Assembly (NCBI GenBank): GCA_009784685.1 | Contig: WRBF01000009.1 | Location: forward strand, 1-50,804 | DNA from: Defluviitaleaceae bacterium | GTDB lineage: Bacteria; Bacillota; Clostridia; Lachnospirales; WRBF01 | Length of the DNA: 50,804 nucleotides | Direction: 5' to 3' | Shown here: positions 18,765 through 26,497 of the stretch, piece by piece | Layout: every line of letters starts with the position of its first letter | Numbering within the stretch: position 1 is the stretch's first letter | Made by a program: the position numbers and the translations under genes | Notes under the pieces: model-generated | The model's input: the letters and a program-made list of their open reading frames with translations, nothing else | What the model was told of the DNA's origin: nothing | Database searches by the model: none

Positions 18765-19369
18765 ACTATTTTAAACTGATAAAAAACGGAATAGTTAACC
18801 AAAACCCTGTATTTGTACAGGTTATGTCTTTATGTCCTTTACTTGCGGTTACAACTTCAGCGGTAAACGCTATTACTATGGGGCTTGCGACAACTGCGGT
18901 TCTGATTTGTGCATGCTTTGCGATTTCGGCTGTAAGAAAGGTTATTCCAAGCGAAATAAGGATAGTTGTTTCGGTTATTATTGTAGCAGGCTTTGTTACA
19001 ATCTTACAACTTGTTATGGAGGCGTACCTGCCGCCTGCGATAAACGAATCGCTAGGTATTTTTATCCCGCTTATAGTTGTTAATTGTATTTTGTTCGCCA
19101 GAATAGAATCTTTCGCATCAAAAAATAAGCCGTTCGCCTCTGCTGTTGATGCACTTGGGATGGGTCTTGGATTTACTCTTGGTCTTTTTGTAATTGGCGT
19201 TATTCGTGAGTTTTTCGGAAGCGGAGCCGTTTTTGGAATTGAGCTTATAAGTGACACAAATTCGCATATGGTTATTATGGTTTTAGCCCCGGGAGCATTT
19301 TTTACACTTGGTGCGCTTATTATGATAATCCACAGCATCCGTAGGCGAAGAGGAGGCGTGGGCGTATGA
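18761..19369 (+). CDS. rnfE: Rnf electron-transport complex subunit E
   Basis: RnfE is one of two related six-helix membrane subunits (with RnfA) forming the ion-translocating core and probably holding a shared iron-sulfur centre. The start MNYFKLIKNGIVNQNPVFVQ and LCPLLAVTTSAVNAI are diagnostic, as is PLIVVNCILFARIESFAS with the conserved Cys. About 202 residues, normal length. The ATG at 18761 sits in the TAAGATGA junction with rnfG, preceded by GGAGG; an upstream in-frame start at 18731 is not credible. It overlaps rnfA by four bases. Confidence 0.95.
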   Translation: MNYFKLIKNGIVNQNPVFVQVMSLCPLLAVTTSAVNAITMGLATTAVLICACFAISAVRKVIPSEIRIVVSVIIVAGFVTILQLVMEAYLPPAINESLGIFIPLIVVNCILFARIESFASKNKPFASAVDALGMGLGFTLGLFVIGVIREFFGSGAVFGIELISDTNSHMVIMVLAPGAFFTLGALIMIIHSIRRRRGGVGV

Positions 19370-19941
19370 ATCTGTTTTTAATTTTAATTGGTGCAGCGTT
19401 GATAAACAATTATGTTTTGGTTCAATTTCTTGGAATGTGCCCATACTTTGGTGTTTCAAAAAAAAGCGAAACTGCGCTTGGAATGGGCGTTGCCGTAATG
19501 TTTGTAATGGTCGTTGCATCTACGATGACTCATCTTTTTCATCAGCATATTTTAGTGCGTTTTGAAATTGAATATTTGCAAACGATTGTATTCATTTTAA
19601 TAATTGCCTCTATAGTGCAGTTTTTAGAGGTTTTTATGAAGAAAAACTTCCCGGCTCTTTATGCGATGCTAGGTGTGTATCTTCCGTTGATTACAACAAA
19701 TTGTGTTATATTTGCCGTTACTATAATCAACGTTAACAACGAATACACATTAATTGAAGCAATTATAGAAAGTTTGGGTGCCGGGCTTGGTTTTACACTT
19801 GCGATAGTTTTGCTTGCTGGGATTCGTGAAAAATATAACAATAACCCGGATATTCCGGAAGCATTTGAAGGGCTTCCGATGGCACTTTTTGCGGCAGGGC
19901 TTATGAGCATTGCTTTTATGGGGTTTCAAGGGATAATATAG
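19366..19941 (+). CDS. rnfA: Rnf electron-transport complex subunit A
   Basis: The 191-residue six-helix protein is the RnfA homologue and pairs with RnfE in the membrane core. It shows NNYVLVQFLGMCPYFGVSKK with the conserved Cys, PLITTNCVIFAVTI with the second Cys, and GAGLGFTLAIVLLAGIREK. ATG at 19366 overlaps the rnfE stop (ATGA). It is the last gene of the tight rnfDGEA block; rnfB, usually adjacent, is 622 bases further on behind a separate promoter. Confidence 0.95.
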   Translation: MNLFLILIGAALINNYVLVQFLGMCPYFGVSKKSETALGMGVAVMFVMVVASTMTHLFHQHILVRFEIEYLQTIVFILIIASIVQFLEVFMKKNFPALYAMLGVYLPLITTNCVIFAVTIINVNNEYTLIEAIIESLGAGLGFTLAIVLLAGIREKYNNNPDIPEAFEGLPMALFAAGLMSIAFMGFQGII

Positions 19942-19998
19942 GGGTATTATGGGTCAAGTGAAAAATAAAATTATACTGTCAAAAGAATAAATTTGAGC

Positions 19999-20027
19999 TT
20001 GACATTGGTTATTTAGCTTGATATAAT
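19999..20027 (+). promoter_or_regulatory. Perfect-consensus sigma-A promoter upstream of the tandem-hairpin region
   Basis: TTGACA (19999-20004) and TATAAT (20022-20027) with a 17-base spacer match the housekeeping consensus at all twelve positions. Transcription would start near 20034, at the first base of a 6-bp hairpin, and run through the repeats toward rnfB. Confidence 0.92.
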
Positions 20028-20033
20028 AGTCAG

Positions 20034-20476
20034 TGGATAGACTTTATCCAGTTTGTCCATATTGAAGAAAATTTGAAGCATTCATTAAGGTTTTTTCAAA
20101 GAAGATTTCGAAACACCCCCTCAGGTTTCGTTTCGGCATACTCTTCTGTTAAAGATATTTAAACCTTTTTGTTTAGGATTTGTTTTGATTTTTCTTTCAA
20201 GTAAGATTCCGAGACACCCCCCTCAGGTTTCGTTTCGGATCTTTTTCTAAGAAAGATATTGAGACTTTTCTACTTAGGATCTGTTTTGTTTTTTCAAAGA
20301 AGATTTCGAAACACCCCCCTCAGGTTTCGTTTTGGATCTTTTTCAGGAAAAATTTCAAGACTTTGCACCTAAGATTTCGTTTTCTGGTTTTCTTCTATCC
20401 TATTGCATATTATCAAGCACAAAAAGCCGCAAAGCTCCTTACCCCTTCATTAGGATCACAGCTTTGTGGTTTTTTG
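20034..20476 (+). ncRNA. Candidate ~440-nt structured RNA with six tandem hairpin repeats
   Basis: Downstream of a consensus promoter comes a 5' hairpin TGGATA/TATCCA (20034-20050), then six units of about 50 nt starting near 20102, 20152, 20203, 20253, 20300 and 20349, then an intrinsic terminator (20421-20475). Odd units carry a paired stem around a near-identical loop, ACCCCCCTCAGGTTTC; even units are diverged relatives with loops ending in TTAGGATYT or CTAAGATTTC. In unit 3, AAGAT(t)CCGAGAC pairs with GTTTCGGATCTT over 12 positions; unit 5 keeps the pairing through wobble pairs. The wobbles suit the plus-strand RNA. No convincing reading frame runs through the region. It may be a free RNA or the leader of rnfB. 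I do not recognise a known family. Confidence 0.65.
20421..20475 (+). terminator. Intrinsic terminator or attenuator before rnfB
   Basis: AAAAAGCCGCAAAGCT (20421-20436) pairs with AGCTTTGTGGTTTTTT (20460-20475): 16 pairs including two G-U wobbles that are proper only in the plus-strand RNA, ending in a T run. It would end transcripts from the promoter at 19999-20027 before rnfB unless read through. Confidence 0.8.
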
Positions 20477-20523
20477 TGTTTGAATATTCTTTATCCGAAA
20501 ATAATAACAAAAAATTTACTATA

Positions 20524-20547
20524 TATAGCTGTTTCGAAACAGCTATA
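20524..20547. promoter_or_regulatory. Perfect 24-bp palindrome just before the rnfB ribosome binding site
   Basis: TATAGCTGTTTC followed at once by its reverse complement. The same 12-base arm recurs, extended to 16 bases, at 30885-30919 upstream of the sspF-like gene. Either a repressor/activator operator or a small mobile palindrome. Confidence 0.7.
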
Positions 20548-20563
20548 GAACGGAGGTCAAAAA

Positions 20564-21358
20564 ATGTTAGAAAGTATGATTCATCCTGTTTTAAGCATTG
20601 GTGCTTTAGCAATTGCTTTTGGGGCAATTCTCGGATTCTCTGCTAAAAAATTTGCAGTTAAAGTTGACCCTCGTGTAGAGCAGGTAATAGCCGCTTTGCC
20701 GGGCGCAAACTGCGGTGGATGCGGTTTTCCCGGCTGTGCAGTTTTTGCTGAGCAAGTTGTTTCCGGGGAAGCGGCGTACAACGCCTGCCCGGTCGCAGGC
20801 GTTGAAGAGACCGCTGAAATAGCGAAGCTTTTAGGTCTTGAAGTGTCAGATTCAAGCAGAAAATCGGCTTATGTTAAATGCGGCGGGACTGATGATAACA
20901 TAAAAAGAAACTATTTCTACGACGGACCAAAAAGCTGCGTTGCAGCATCTCAACTGGCATCCGGCGGGAACAAATCATGTTTATATGCCTGTATAGGTCT
21001 TGCGAGCTGTAAAAACATTTGCCCGTTCAGTGCAATTAAAATGGTGAACAGCGTCGCTTCAATTGACAGGAATAAATGCACTTCCTGCGGGAAATGTGTT
21101 ACAGCCTGTCCTAAAAATCTTATTGAAATTGCGCCTGATAGGGCAAAGGTTCGGGTTATTTGTAATTCAAAAGATAAAGGTAAGCTCGTAAAAGAAAATT
21201 GCCGTGCCGGTTGTATTGGATGCCGGCTTTGTGAAAAACATTGCGAATTTGATGCTGTAACAGTCGAAGATAACATAGCTCACATTGATTATGATAAATG
21301 TACATTATGCCTTAAATGCGTCGATAAATGCCCTGCTAAGGCTATAAAAGTATGTTAA
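20564..21358 (+). CDS. rnfB: Rnf electron-transport complex subunit B (polyferredoxin)
   Basis: RnfB takes electrons from reduced ferredoxin and passes them into the complex. The 264-residue protein has an N-terminal TM anchor (about 8-28), the 4Fe-4S motif GANCGGCGFPGC followed by a distant Cys, and ferredoxin-type clusters NKCTSCGKCVTACPK, CRAGCIGCRLCEKHC and DKCTLCLKCVDKCP. ATG follows CGGAGGTC. It is separated from rnfDGEA by 622 bases with a promoter, repeats, a terminator-like hairpin and a palindrome, so it may be independently regulated. No rnfC follows; the next gene is a PLP enzyme. Confidence 0.95.
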   Translation: MLESMIHPVLSIGALAIAFGAILGFSAKKFAVKVDPRVEQVIAALPGANCGGCGFPGCAVFAEQVVSGEAAYNACPVAGVEETAEIAKLLGLEVSDSSRKSAYVKCGGTDDNIKRNYFYDGPKSCVAASQLASGGNKSCLYACIGLASCKNICPFSAIKMVNSVASIDRNKCTSCGKCVTACPKNLIEIAPDRAKVRVICNSKDKGKLVKENCRAGCIGCRLCEKHCEFDAVTVEDNIAHIDYDKCTLCLKCVDKCPAKAIKVC

Positions 21359-21392
21359 GTGTGATAAATATGCTGTTTAGGAGGGCTTCAAA

Positions 21393-22382
21393 ATGAATTT
21401 GAGCAAGTTTAACCGCCGTTTTTACTCTTCCGGACCAACCCCAATTGAAAAGCTTGATAGGTTAAGCTCCGTTTTGGGAGGACCGGATATTTATATCAAG
21501 CGGGATGATCTTTTAGGCGTTGCCGGAGGTGGGAATAAAATTCGTAAGCTTGAGTTTTTGATGGCGGATGCACTTAAACAGGGTGCTGATACTATAATTA
21601 CTTGTGGTGCGCCTCAATCGAATCATTGTCGGCTGACTTTGGCTGTTTCTAATAAAGAAAACATGCCTTGTTATTTAGTTTTACGAGGCAATTATGATAA
21701 GACCGCAGGTGGGAACAACCTACTCTTTAACATACTTGGCGCAGAGGGTATAATTCATGTTTCAAACGACAGCGACTTGAATATTGAAATGGAGAAACTT
21801 GCGGATGATCTTAGATCAAAAGGGCGCAAACCATACGTTATACCGCTTGGCGGCACTAACGAAATCGGGATGCTTGGTTATATATCATGCGCTCGGGAAA
21901 TTTTACAGCAGACGTTTGAAATGAGTGTCGAAATTGAACATATGGTTTGTACAAGCGGAAGCGGTGGAACACATGGTGGGCTTTTGACAGGGTTTAAGAC
22001 AGCGAATGCTGAAATTCCTGTTACAGGCATAAGCGTTTATCATAAAGCAGACCCACAGACATCCGCAATTCATGATCATTGTCAAAAAGCGGCAGATTTT
22101 CTTGGAATACATAATGAAGTAGCAATGGATGATATTATTGTTTTTGATGATTATGTCGGCGGCGGATATGCACAAGTTACGAAAGAAATGATGGAAGCCG
22201 TCCGTCTTGCTGCAAAAACTGAGGCGGTTATTTTGGACCCGGTTTACACCGGAAAAACTATGGCAGGGCTTATAGATCTTGTTAGAAAGGGGTATTTTAA
22301 CAATACGAAGAGCGTTCTGTTCCTTCATACGGGCGGAGTTCCTGCTCTTTACACATACGCCAAGGATTTTTTGAATGATTAG
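21393..22382 (+). CDS. D-cysteine desulfhydrase / ACC-deaminase-family PLP enzyme
   Basis: A 329-residue fold-type II PLP enzyme. The N-terminus has FNRRFYSSGPTPIEKLDRL, DIYIKRDDLLG and GGGNKIRKLEFLMADAL, whose Lys should carry PLP, and CGAPQSNHCRLTLA. This pattern is that of DcyD-type D-cysteine desulfhydrases, which break D-cysteine into pyruvate, ammonia and sulfide; the closely related 1-aminocyclopropane-1-carboxylate deaminases share it. A phosphate-binding Gly-rich loop (SGSGGTHGGLLTG) is intact. ATG follows TTTAGGAGGGC. The damaged yeiH reading frame starts eight bases before its stop, so the pair was an operon. Confidence 0.88.
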   Translation: MNLSKFNRRFYSSGPTPIEKLDRLSSVLGGPDIYIKRDDLLGVAGGGNKIRKLEFLMADALKQGADTIITCGAPQSNHCRLTLAVSNKENMPCYLVLRGNYDKTAGGNNLLFNILGAEGIIHVSNDSDLNIEMEKLADDLRSKGRKPYVIPLGGTNEIGMLGYISCAREILQQTFEMSVEIEHMVCTSGSGGTHGGLLTGFKTANAEIPVTGISVYHKADPQTSAIHDHCQKAADFLGIHNEVAMDDIIVFDDYVGGGYAQVTKEMMEAVRLAAKTEAVILDPVYTGKTMAGLIDLVRKGYFNNTKSVLFLHTGGVPALYTYAKDFLND

Positions 22383-23416
22383 TTCTGCCGCATATATCCT
22401 TCTTGCGATGTTAATAACGCTTCCGATTGCGACTGTTAAATTTTACAGTAAAAAGAACTTGCCGGGTATAATCCTTTGCTTTGTCATCGCTGTTATTGCA
22501 TGGTTTTTAGGGCAATCTATACCTTTAGCAGGCGGGGCTGTTATTGGGATTTCAATTGGGATGATTTTGGCGAACTTCCGGAAATATCAAAATACTTTCA
22601 AGCCGGGAATTAAAGAAACATCAAAGCGTATGCTTCAATCCGCCGTTGTTCTTTTAGGATTTCAAATGAACTTTAGGGACGTATCAGAACTTGGAGGTCA
22701 ATCAATAATACTGATTGCAGTTTCGATTTCAGCAGCATTATTGGCATCTTTTGCCGTAGGCCGGGTTATAGGCGTTACATTCAATGAGAAAACGCTTATC
22801 GGCATTGGAACGGCGATTTGCGGCGGTTCCGCAATAGCAGCGGCATCTCCCGCTATAAAGGCGTCCGACAGGGAAACAGCAAGCGCAATCTCTACTATTT
22901 TCTTGTTTAACGTAATCGCAGTGTTTGTTTGGGAATTTAATGAATATGAGCGATCTTCACTTTGGCATGTGGGCAGGATCGGCTATCAACGATACATCGT
23001 CGGTCGTGACCGCCGCATATTCTTACAGCGATACAGCCGGAGATGTCGCTATAGTTGTTAAGTTGTTTCGCTCACTTATGATTATACCTGTTACGTTTGC
23101 TTTGGCTGTTTACCAAGCAAAAAAGGACTCGATCGGTTTAGCAGGCAATGGATTCAAGCTATATAAGTCGCTTCCTTGGTTTGTTCTGGCATTTTTGCTT
23201 GCAAGCATAATCAATACGACAGGGGTTGTTCCAACTGAAATAACGGCGGATTTTGGAAAAACCGGCCGATTTCTAATAATAATGGCTATGACAGCTATAG
23301 GGCTTAGCACTAACTTGAGAGAGCTTATAAAAAGTGGCGGAAAAGCTGTTCTGCTTGGGTTTGTTTGTTCAGTTGCTGTTGCTGTTTGTTCGCTTTTGGT
23401 TGTTTTTATTATTTAG
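22375..23416 (+). pseudogene. yeiH: YeiH-family putative sulfate exporter, frameshifted
   Basis: Two overlapping frames together make one YeiH/UPF0324 membrane protein. The first (22375-23061) reads through FLGQSIPLAGGAVIGISIGM, MLQSAVVLLGFQMNF and GTAICGGSAIAAASPAIKA up to FLFNVIAVFV, then runs out of family sequence. The second, shifted frame picks up at GNLMNMSDLHFGMWAGSAIN (near 22935) and continues through DTSSVVTAAYSYSD to the normal C-terminus (23416). A short loss near 22928 between GTTT repeats, about 11 bases compared with the expected family sequence, accounts for the change of frame. Intact homologues are around 340 residues. It follows a probable D-cysteine desulfhydrase, consistent with a sulfur-anion export role. 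A sequencing error is an alternative. Confidence 0.8.
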
Positions 23417-23442
23417 CAAGAAGTATCATTCAAGGCTTAGAA

Positions 23443-24429
23443 TTACTCCATCAAACGTTTTTTAATCCGTATATCATCCCCAAAGAAATAAAACATTTCA
23501 TAATTCCCAACAAATCTTGAAAAAATCCTATCCGAATATATTCTTTGAAGATCAACCTCAGACAAATTAGTTGAAATTACAGTTGATTTTCTTGCAAGCA
23601 TTCGGCTGTTTACTATATGAAAAAGCTCTGTGCCTGTTATAACTGTGTAAAATTCGGATCCGAGGTCGTCTATTATCAAAAGATCAACATCCATAAGCAT
23701 ATTGATACGTTCAGCCATTTCTTCTGTTTTGTCATCCGAAAAACGGTACGCTTCAATGGCTTTAAACATGGCAGGTGCAGTGACGTATAATACATAATGC
23801 CCATCATCCATAACATCTTTTGCGATGCAGTTGCACATAAACGTTTTTCCAAGCCCCGAATCTCCGCTTAGAATTATGTTTGTTCCTTTTTGCATAAAGT
23901 TTTTCGTAAACTGAGAGCAGGCAGTATAAATTTTTTGCATGTTTATGCGCGGAGAAACGCCGATCCGTTCATTTTTTTTATCAGAATAAAGGTTGATATC
24001 GAATGTATCAAAGTTTTCCCTTTGCAAAACCCCTTTAAGGCTTGAAGCTTCATAATATTTATCAATCAGCCTTTGTTTATAACAGCGGCATTTGTTGTCA
24101 CCGATATAACCTGTGTCCTCACAGGTTTCACAGTTATAGCGCAGTTTTAAAAAGTCGCAGGGTATACCATTTTTTTTGAGAATGTTCTCTTTTTCGGCTT
24201 TCAGTTTTGCTATTTTTGTGCGGATATCTGAAACAATATCGGCTGCGTTTGATTCAAAAGCCGCTTTTGAAAGGCGAATCCCGGACAGTAAAAGCTCTTT
24301 ATCGATTTCTTCAACCCCGGAAATTTCGCTGTAAACTTTAATTTTACGCATTTCAAGCTCTTGTCTTGCATCGCTCTTTACTGCATCATATTCACGCATT
24401 ATTTGTTTATGTATCGACTGGCTTTTCAT
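23443..24429 (-). CDS. DnaI/DnaC-like AAA+ helicase-loader ATPase
   Basis: A protein of about 328 residues of the DnaC/DnaI helicase-loader and IstB-like group. The N-terminal ~100 residues are helical and followed by a zinc-binding cluster CETCEDTGYIGDNKCRC (like DnaI). The AAA+ core has SGDSGLGKTFMCNCIA (Walker A), LLIIDDLGSEF (Walker B) and STNLSEVDLQRIYSDRIFSR (sensor region with the Arg finger). Such proteins load the replicative helicase DnaB/DnaC at the origin. It is the last gene of a minus-strand run beginning with dnaA, about 2 kb downstream. The start is set at the ATG at 24429 (MKSQSIHK); an upstream start at 24462 would overlap ecfT. Confidence 0.85.
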   Translation of the reverse strand: MKSQSIHKQIMREYDAVKSDARQELEMRKIKVYSEISGVEEIDKELLLSGIRLSKAAFESNAADIVSDIRTKIAKLKAEKENILKKNGIPCDFLKLRYNCETCEDTGYIGDNKCRCYKQRLIDKYYEASSLKGVLQRENFDTFDINLYSDKKNERIGVSPRINMQKIYTACSQFTKNFMQKGTNIILSGDSGLGKTFMCNCIAKDVMDDGHYVLYVTAPAMFKAIEAYRFSDDKTEEMAERINMLMDVDLLIIDDLGSEFYTVITGTELFHIVNSRMLARKSTVISTNLSEVDLQRIYSDRIFSRFVGNYEMFYFFGDDIRIKKRLME

Positions 24430-24442
24430 GACAAAACACACC

Positions 24443-25240
24443 CTACAAAAAATTATTAACAATCATCCCAACGCCGATAAACAAGACTATAACGCCTGCG
24501 GCAATAAAATCCCTTGTCATGAACTTCATCTTCTTCATCTTTGTACGGTTTATATCCCCTCGGTAACATCTGGATTCCATAGCAAGGGCAAGCTCATCTG
24601 CACGGCGAAAAGCCGATACAAAAAGCGGAACTAAAAGGGGGACTATGCTTTTTGCTTTCTTAACAAGACCGCCGCTCGCAAAATCAGCACCTCTTGCCAT
24701 TTGAGCCTTCATAATCTTTTGCATTTCTTCCACAAGTGTTGGAATAAACCTAAGGGCAATCGTCATCATCATGGCTATTTCATGAGCAGGGACACGGATT
24801 ACTTTAAGCGGCCGCATGAAAAATTCAAGCGCATCTGAAAGTTTTATTGGCGAGGTTGTCAAAGTTAAAAGTGATGAACCCGCAATAAGCAGTATAAGTC
24901 TTGCGGCTATCCTGCCGGCGGCGGCAAGCCCTTCCGCTGTTACAGTTATGCGCCAAACAGAAAAAAGGACTGTATCGCCCTGAGTGAAAAAAATATTTAA
25001 TATAGATGTGAAAATGATTATAAATGCAATCGCTTTAAGACCCTTCAAGACATACAAAATAGGCACTTTTGACATTATTATAATCAAAATCAAAAAGCTT
25101 GCGGTAAAGAGATAACCCCATACGCTTGTTACTGAAAAAAGCGATACAATGTAAGCCGTAACGGCTATAAGCTTCATCCTCGGGTCCAGATTATGCACTA
25201 CTGAATTTTCCGGGTAGTATTGACCTATTGCTATGTTCAT
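24443..25240 (-). CDS. ecfT: Energy-coupling-factor transporter transmembrane protein EcfT
   Basis: EcfT is the membrane scaffold that links vitamin/metal-binding S components to the EcfA ATPases. The 265-residue protein opens IGQYYPENSVVHNLDPRMKL, the EcfT signature, has about five to six TM helices, and has both coupling motifs, KAQMARGADF and MESRCYRGD (Ala/Ser-Arg-Gly type). Normally ecfA1-ecfA2 precede and truA follows; here it stands between an EAL-HDOD gene and a DnaI-like gene, so its ATPases must be encoded elsewhere. It starts six bases after the preceding stop. Confidence 0.92.
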   Translation of the reverse strand: MNIAIGQYYPENSVVHNLDPRMKLIAVTAYIVSLFSVTSVWGYLFTASFLILIIIMSKVPILYVLKGLKAIAFIIIFTSILNIFFTQGDTVLFSVWRITVTAEGLAAAGRIAARLILLIAGSSLLTLTTSPIKLSDALEFFMRPLKVIRVPAHEIAMMMTIALRFIPTLVEEMQKIMKAQMARGADFASGGLVKKAKSIVPLLVPLFVSAFRRADELALAMESRCYRGDINRTKMKKMKFMTRDFIAAGVIVLFIGVGMIVNNFL

Positions 25241-25246
25241 TTTGTT

Positions 25247-26479
25247 CTAACCCTCAACATTTCCTGAAGCAATTGATTTATACCAGTTAACGGCATCCAT
25301 ATAAGCGCTGAACACATCAGCAGCATCTATATTATGCAAAACTGTCAGTCTGTAAACATCGTTCCAGTCGGCTGTTTCATATTTATAAATAAGCTCAAGC
25401 ACTTTTGCGTATTTTCCCTCTAGAGAAACAAGGGCTTTTTGTATTTCGTCAGACACATTGATAATTTTAAGAGCTTCAACCATTGGCATTTCAAGAACTG
25501 CATCAAGTATCGAAAACAATCCCATTAAAAACAGACTTGGTGCATGGATTGCCATTTCAAATGACGGTGCAAGGTTTTCCGCAAGTTTTGCACGCATAAG
25601 CGAAAGCTTTGTAATTTCATCAGGCTTATCGCTGGCAAGCATTTCCGCTGTAGCAGTTGTAACCCATTTTCTAACTTCTTTTTGCCCAAGCATTGCAACT
25701 GCATGTTGGATTGTTTTAATCTGTTGATTAAGACCAAGATATGGTGAGTTAACAAATTTCATTAGAGCAATCGACAAAGAAGGGTCTTGACCAACAACTT
25801 TAGCTATATCTCCAATATCGAAGTCTTCATCTCGGATAGTGTTAATTAATTGAATGCTGTTCACTTTAATGGGCGATATTGTATTGTATTCTTTAGTTGT
25901 TGGTACACAGAAAAATTTACCTTCAAACAGCGAAAATTTGGTGTATTTAACTTCATCAAATGATTTCATATCATCAACATCTGTTAGCACTAATTTAAGA
26001 TTACCATATTTGTGGGAAATATTAGCCGCAGTTTCGTTATATCCATTCATATCCAGACTTAAAAATAGAAAATCACAAAGCTCCAAAACAGAATCCAAGC
26101 CCGAATAATCTTTTATATTTTCAAATGCAAACCTAAAGCCCAAACCTTTAAGTCTTTTAATGCTGTCTAAAAACACATCTTCTGTAGGGATATCTTTGCT
26201 TAGCAGGAAAATTATTTTTTCCGGAGGTTCAGAACATTGATTCTCAATATCTGTTAGCAGTGATAATTTATTTATTGGAACAAAAGTTTGAATGCCATTG
26301 GTAAAGCCTTCAAGCCCAACCGAATTAAGAAGCGATAAACAAAGAGGACTTGCTGCATCATCAAATGCGTACATAGGCTGTTCAAAAAAGTTAGCATTTA
26401 CCCTTTTGTATCGAAAGCAATACGCAATAACTTCCATTTGGTTGTTTAACACAGGTTTTGGAATAATAAATAATTTCAT
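25247..26479 (-). CDS. Degenerate EAL plus HDOD signalling protein (YuxH-like)
   Basis: A 410-residue protein of EAL-HDOD arrangement. The N-terminal half aligns in layout with EAL domains, but the opening AYCFRYKRVN replaces the EALLR signature and later acidic metal ligands are not evident, so c-di-GMP hydrolysis is unlikely. The C-terminal HDOD domain (from about 205) includes IAKVVGQDPSLSIALMKFVN, HAVAMLGQKEVRKWV and FLMGLFSILDAVLEMP. HDOD proteins are regulatory scaffolds with no confirmed catalysis. ATG follows GGAGAGGTC. It is directly after dnaA, where dnaN is usual. Confidence 0.88.
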   Translation of the reverse strand: MKLFIIPKPVLNNQMEVIAYCFRYKRVNANFFEQPMYAFDDAASPLCLSLLNSVGLEGFTNGIQTFVPINKLSLLTDIENQCSEPPEKIIFLLSKDIPTEDVFLDSIKRLKGLGFRFAFENIKDYSGLDSVLELCDFLFLSLDMNGYNETAANISHKYGNLKLVLTDVDDMKSFDEVKYTKFSLFEGKFFCVPTTKEYNTISPIKVNSIQLINTIRDEDFDIGDIAKVVGQDPSLSIALMKFVNSPYLGLNQQIKTIQHAVAMLGQKEVRKWVTTATAEMLASDKPDEITKLSLMRAKLAENLAPSFEMAIHAPSLFLMGLFSILDAVLEMPMVEALKIINVSDEIQKALVSLEGKYAKVLELIYKYETADWNDVYRLTVLHNIDAADVFSAYMDAVNWYKSIASGNVEG

Positions 26480-26497
26480 TTCGACCTCTCCTCACAT

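Noticed and set aside
18766-19338. 190-codon antisense frame over rnfE
   Set aside because: Shadow of the rnfE codon pattern; the plus-strand product is a clear RnfE and the antisense product matches nothing.
20090-20400. CRISPR array
   Set aside because: Units are contiguous 50-nt repeats without unique spacers of constant length, and the sequence differences preserve hairpins; no cas genes.
20332-20646. Protein-coding frames across the rnfB leader
   Set aside because: The frames are low-complexity, lack binding sites, and run through the repeats, terminator and palindrome into rnfB.
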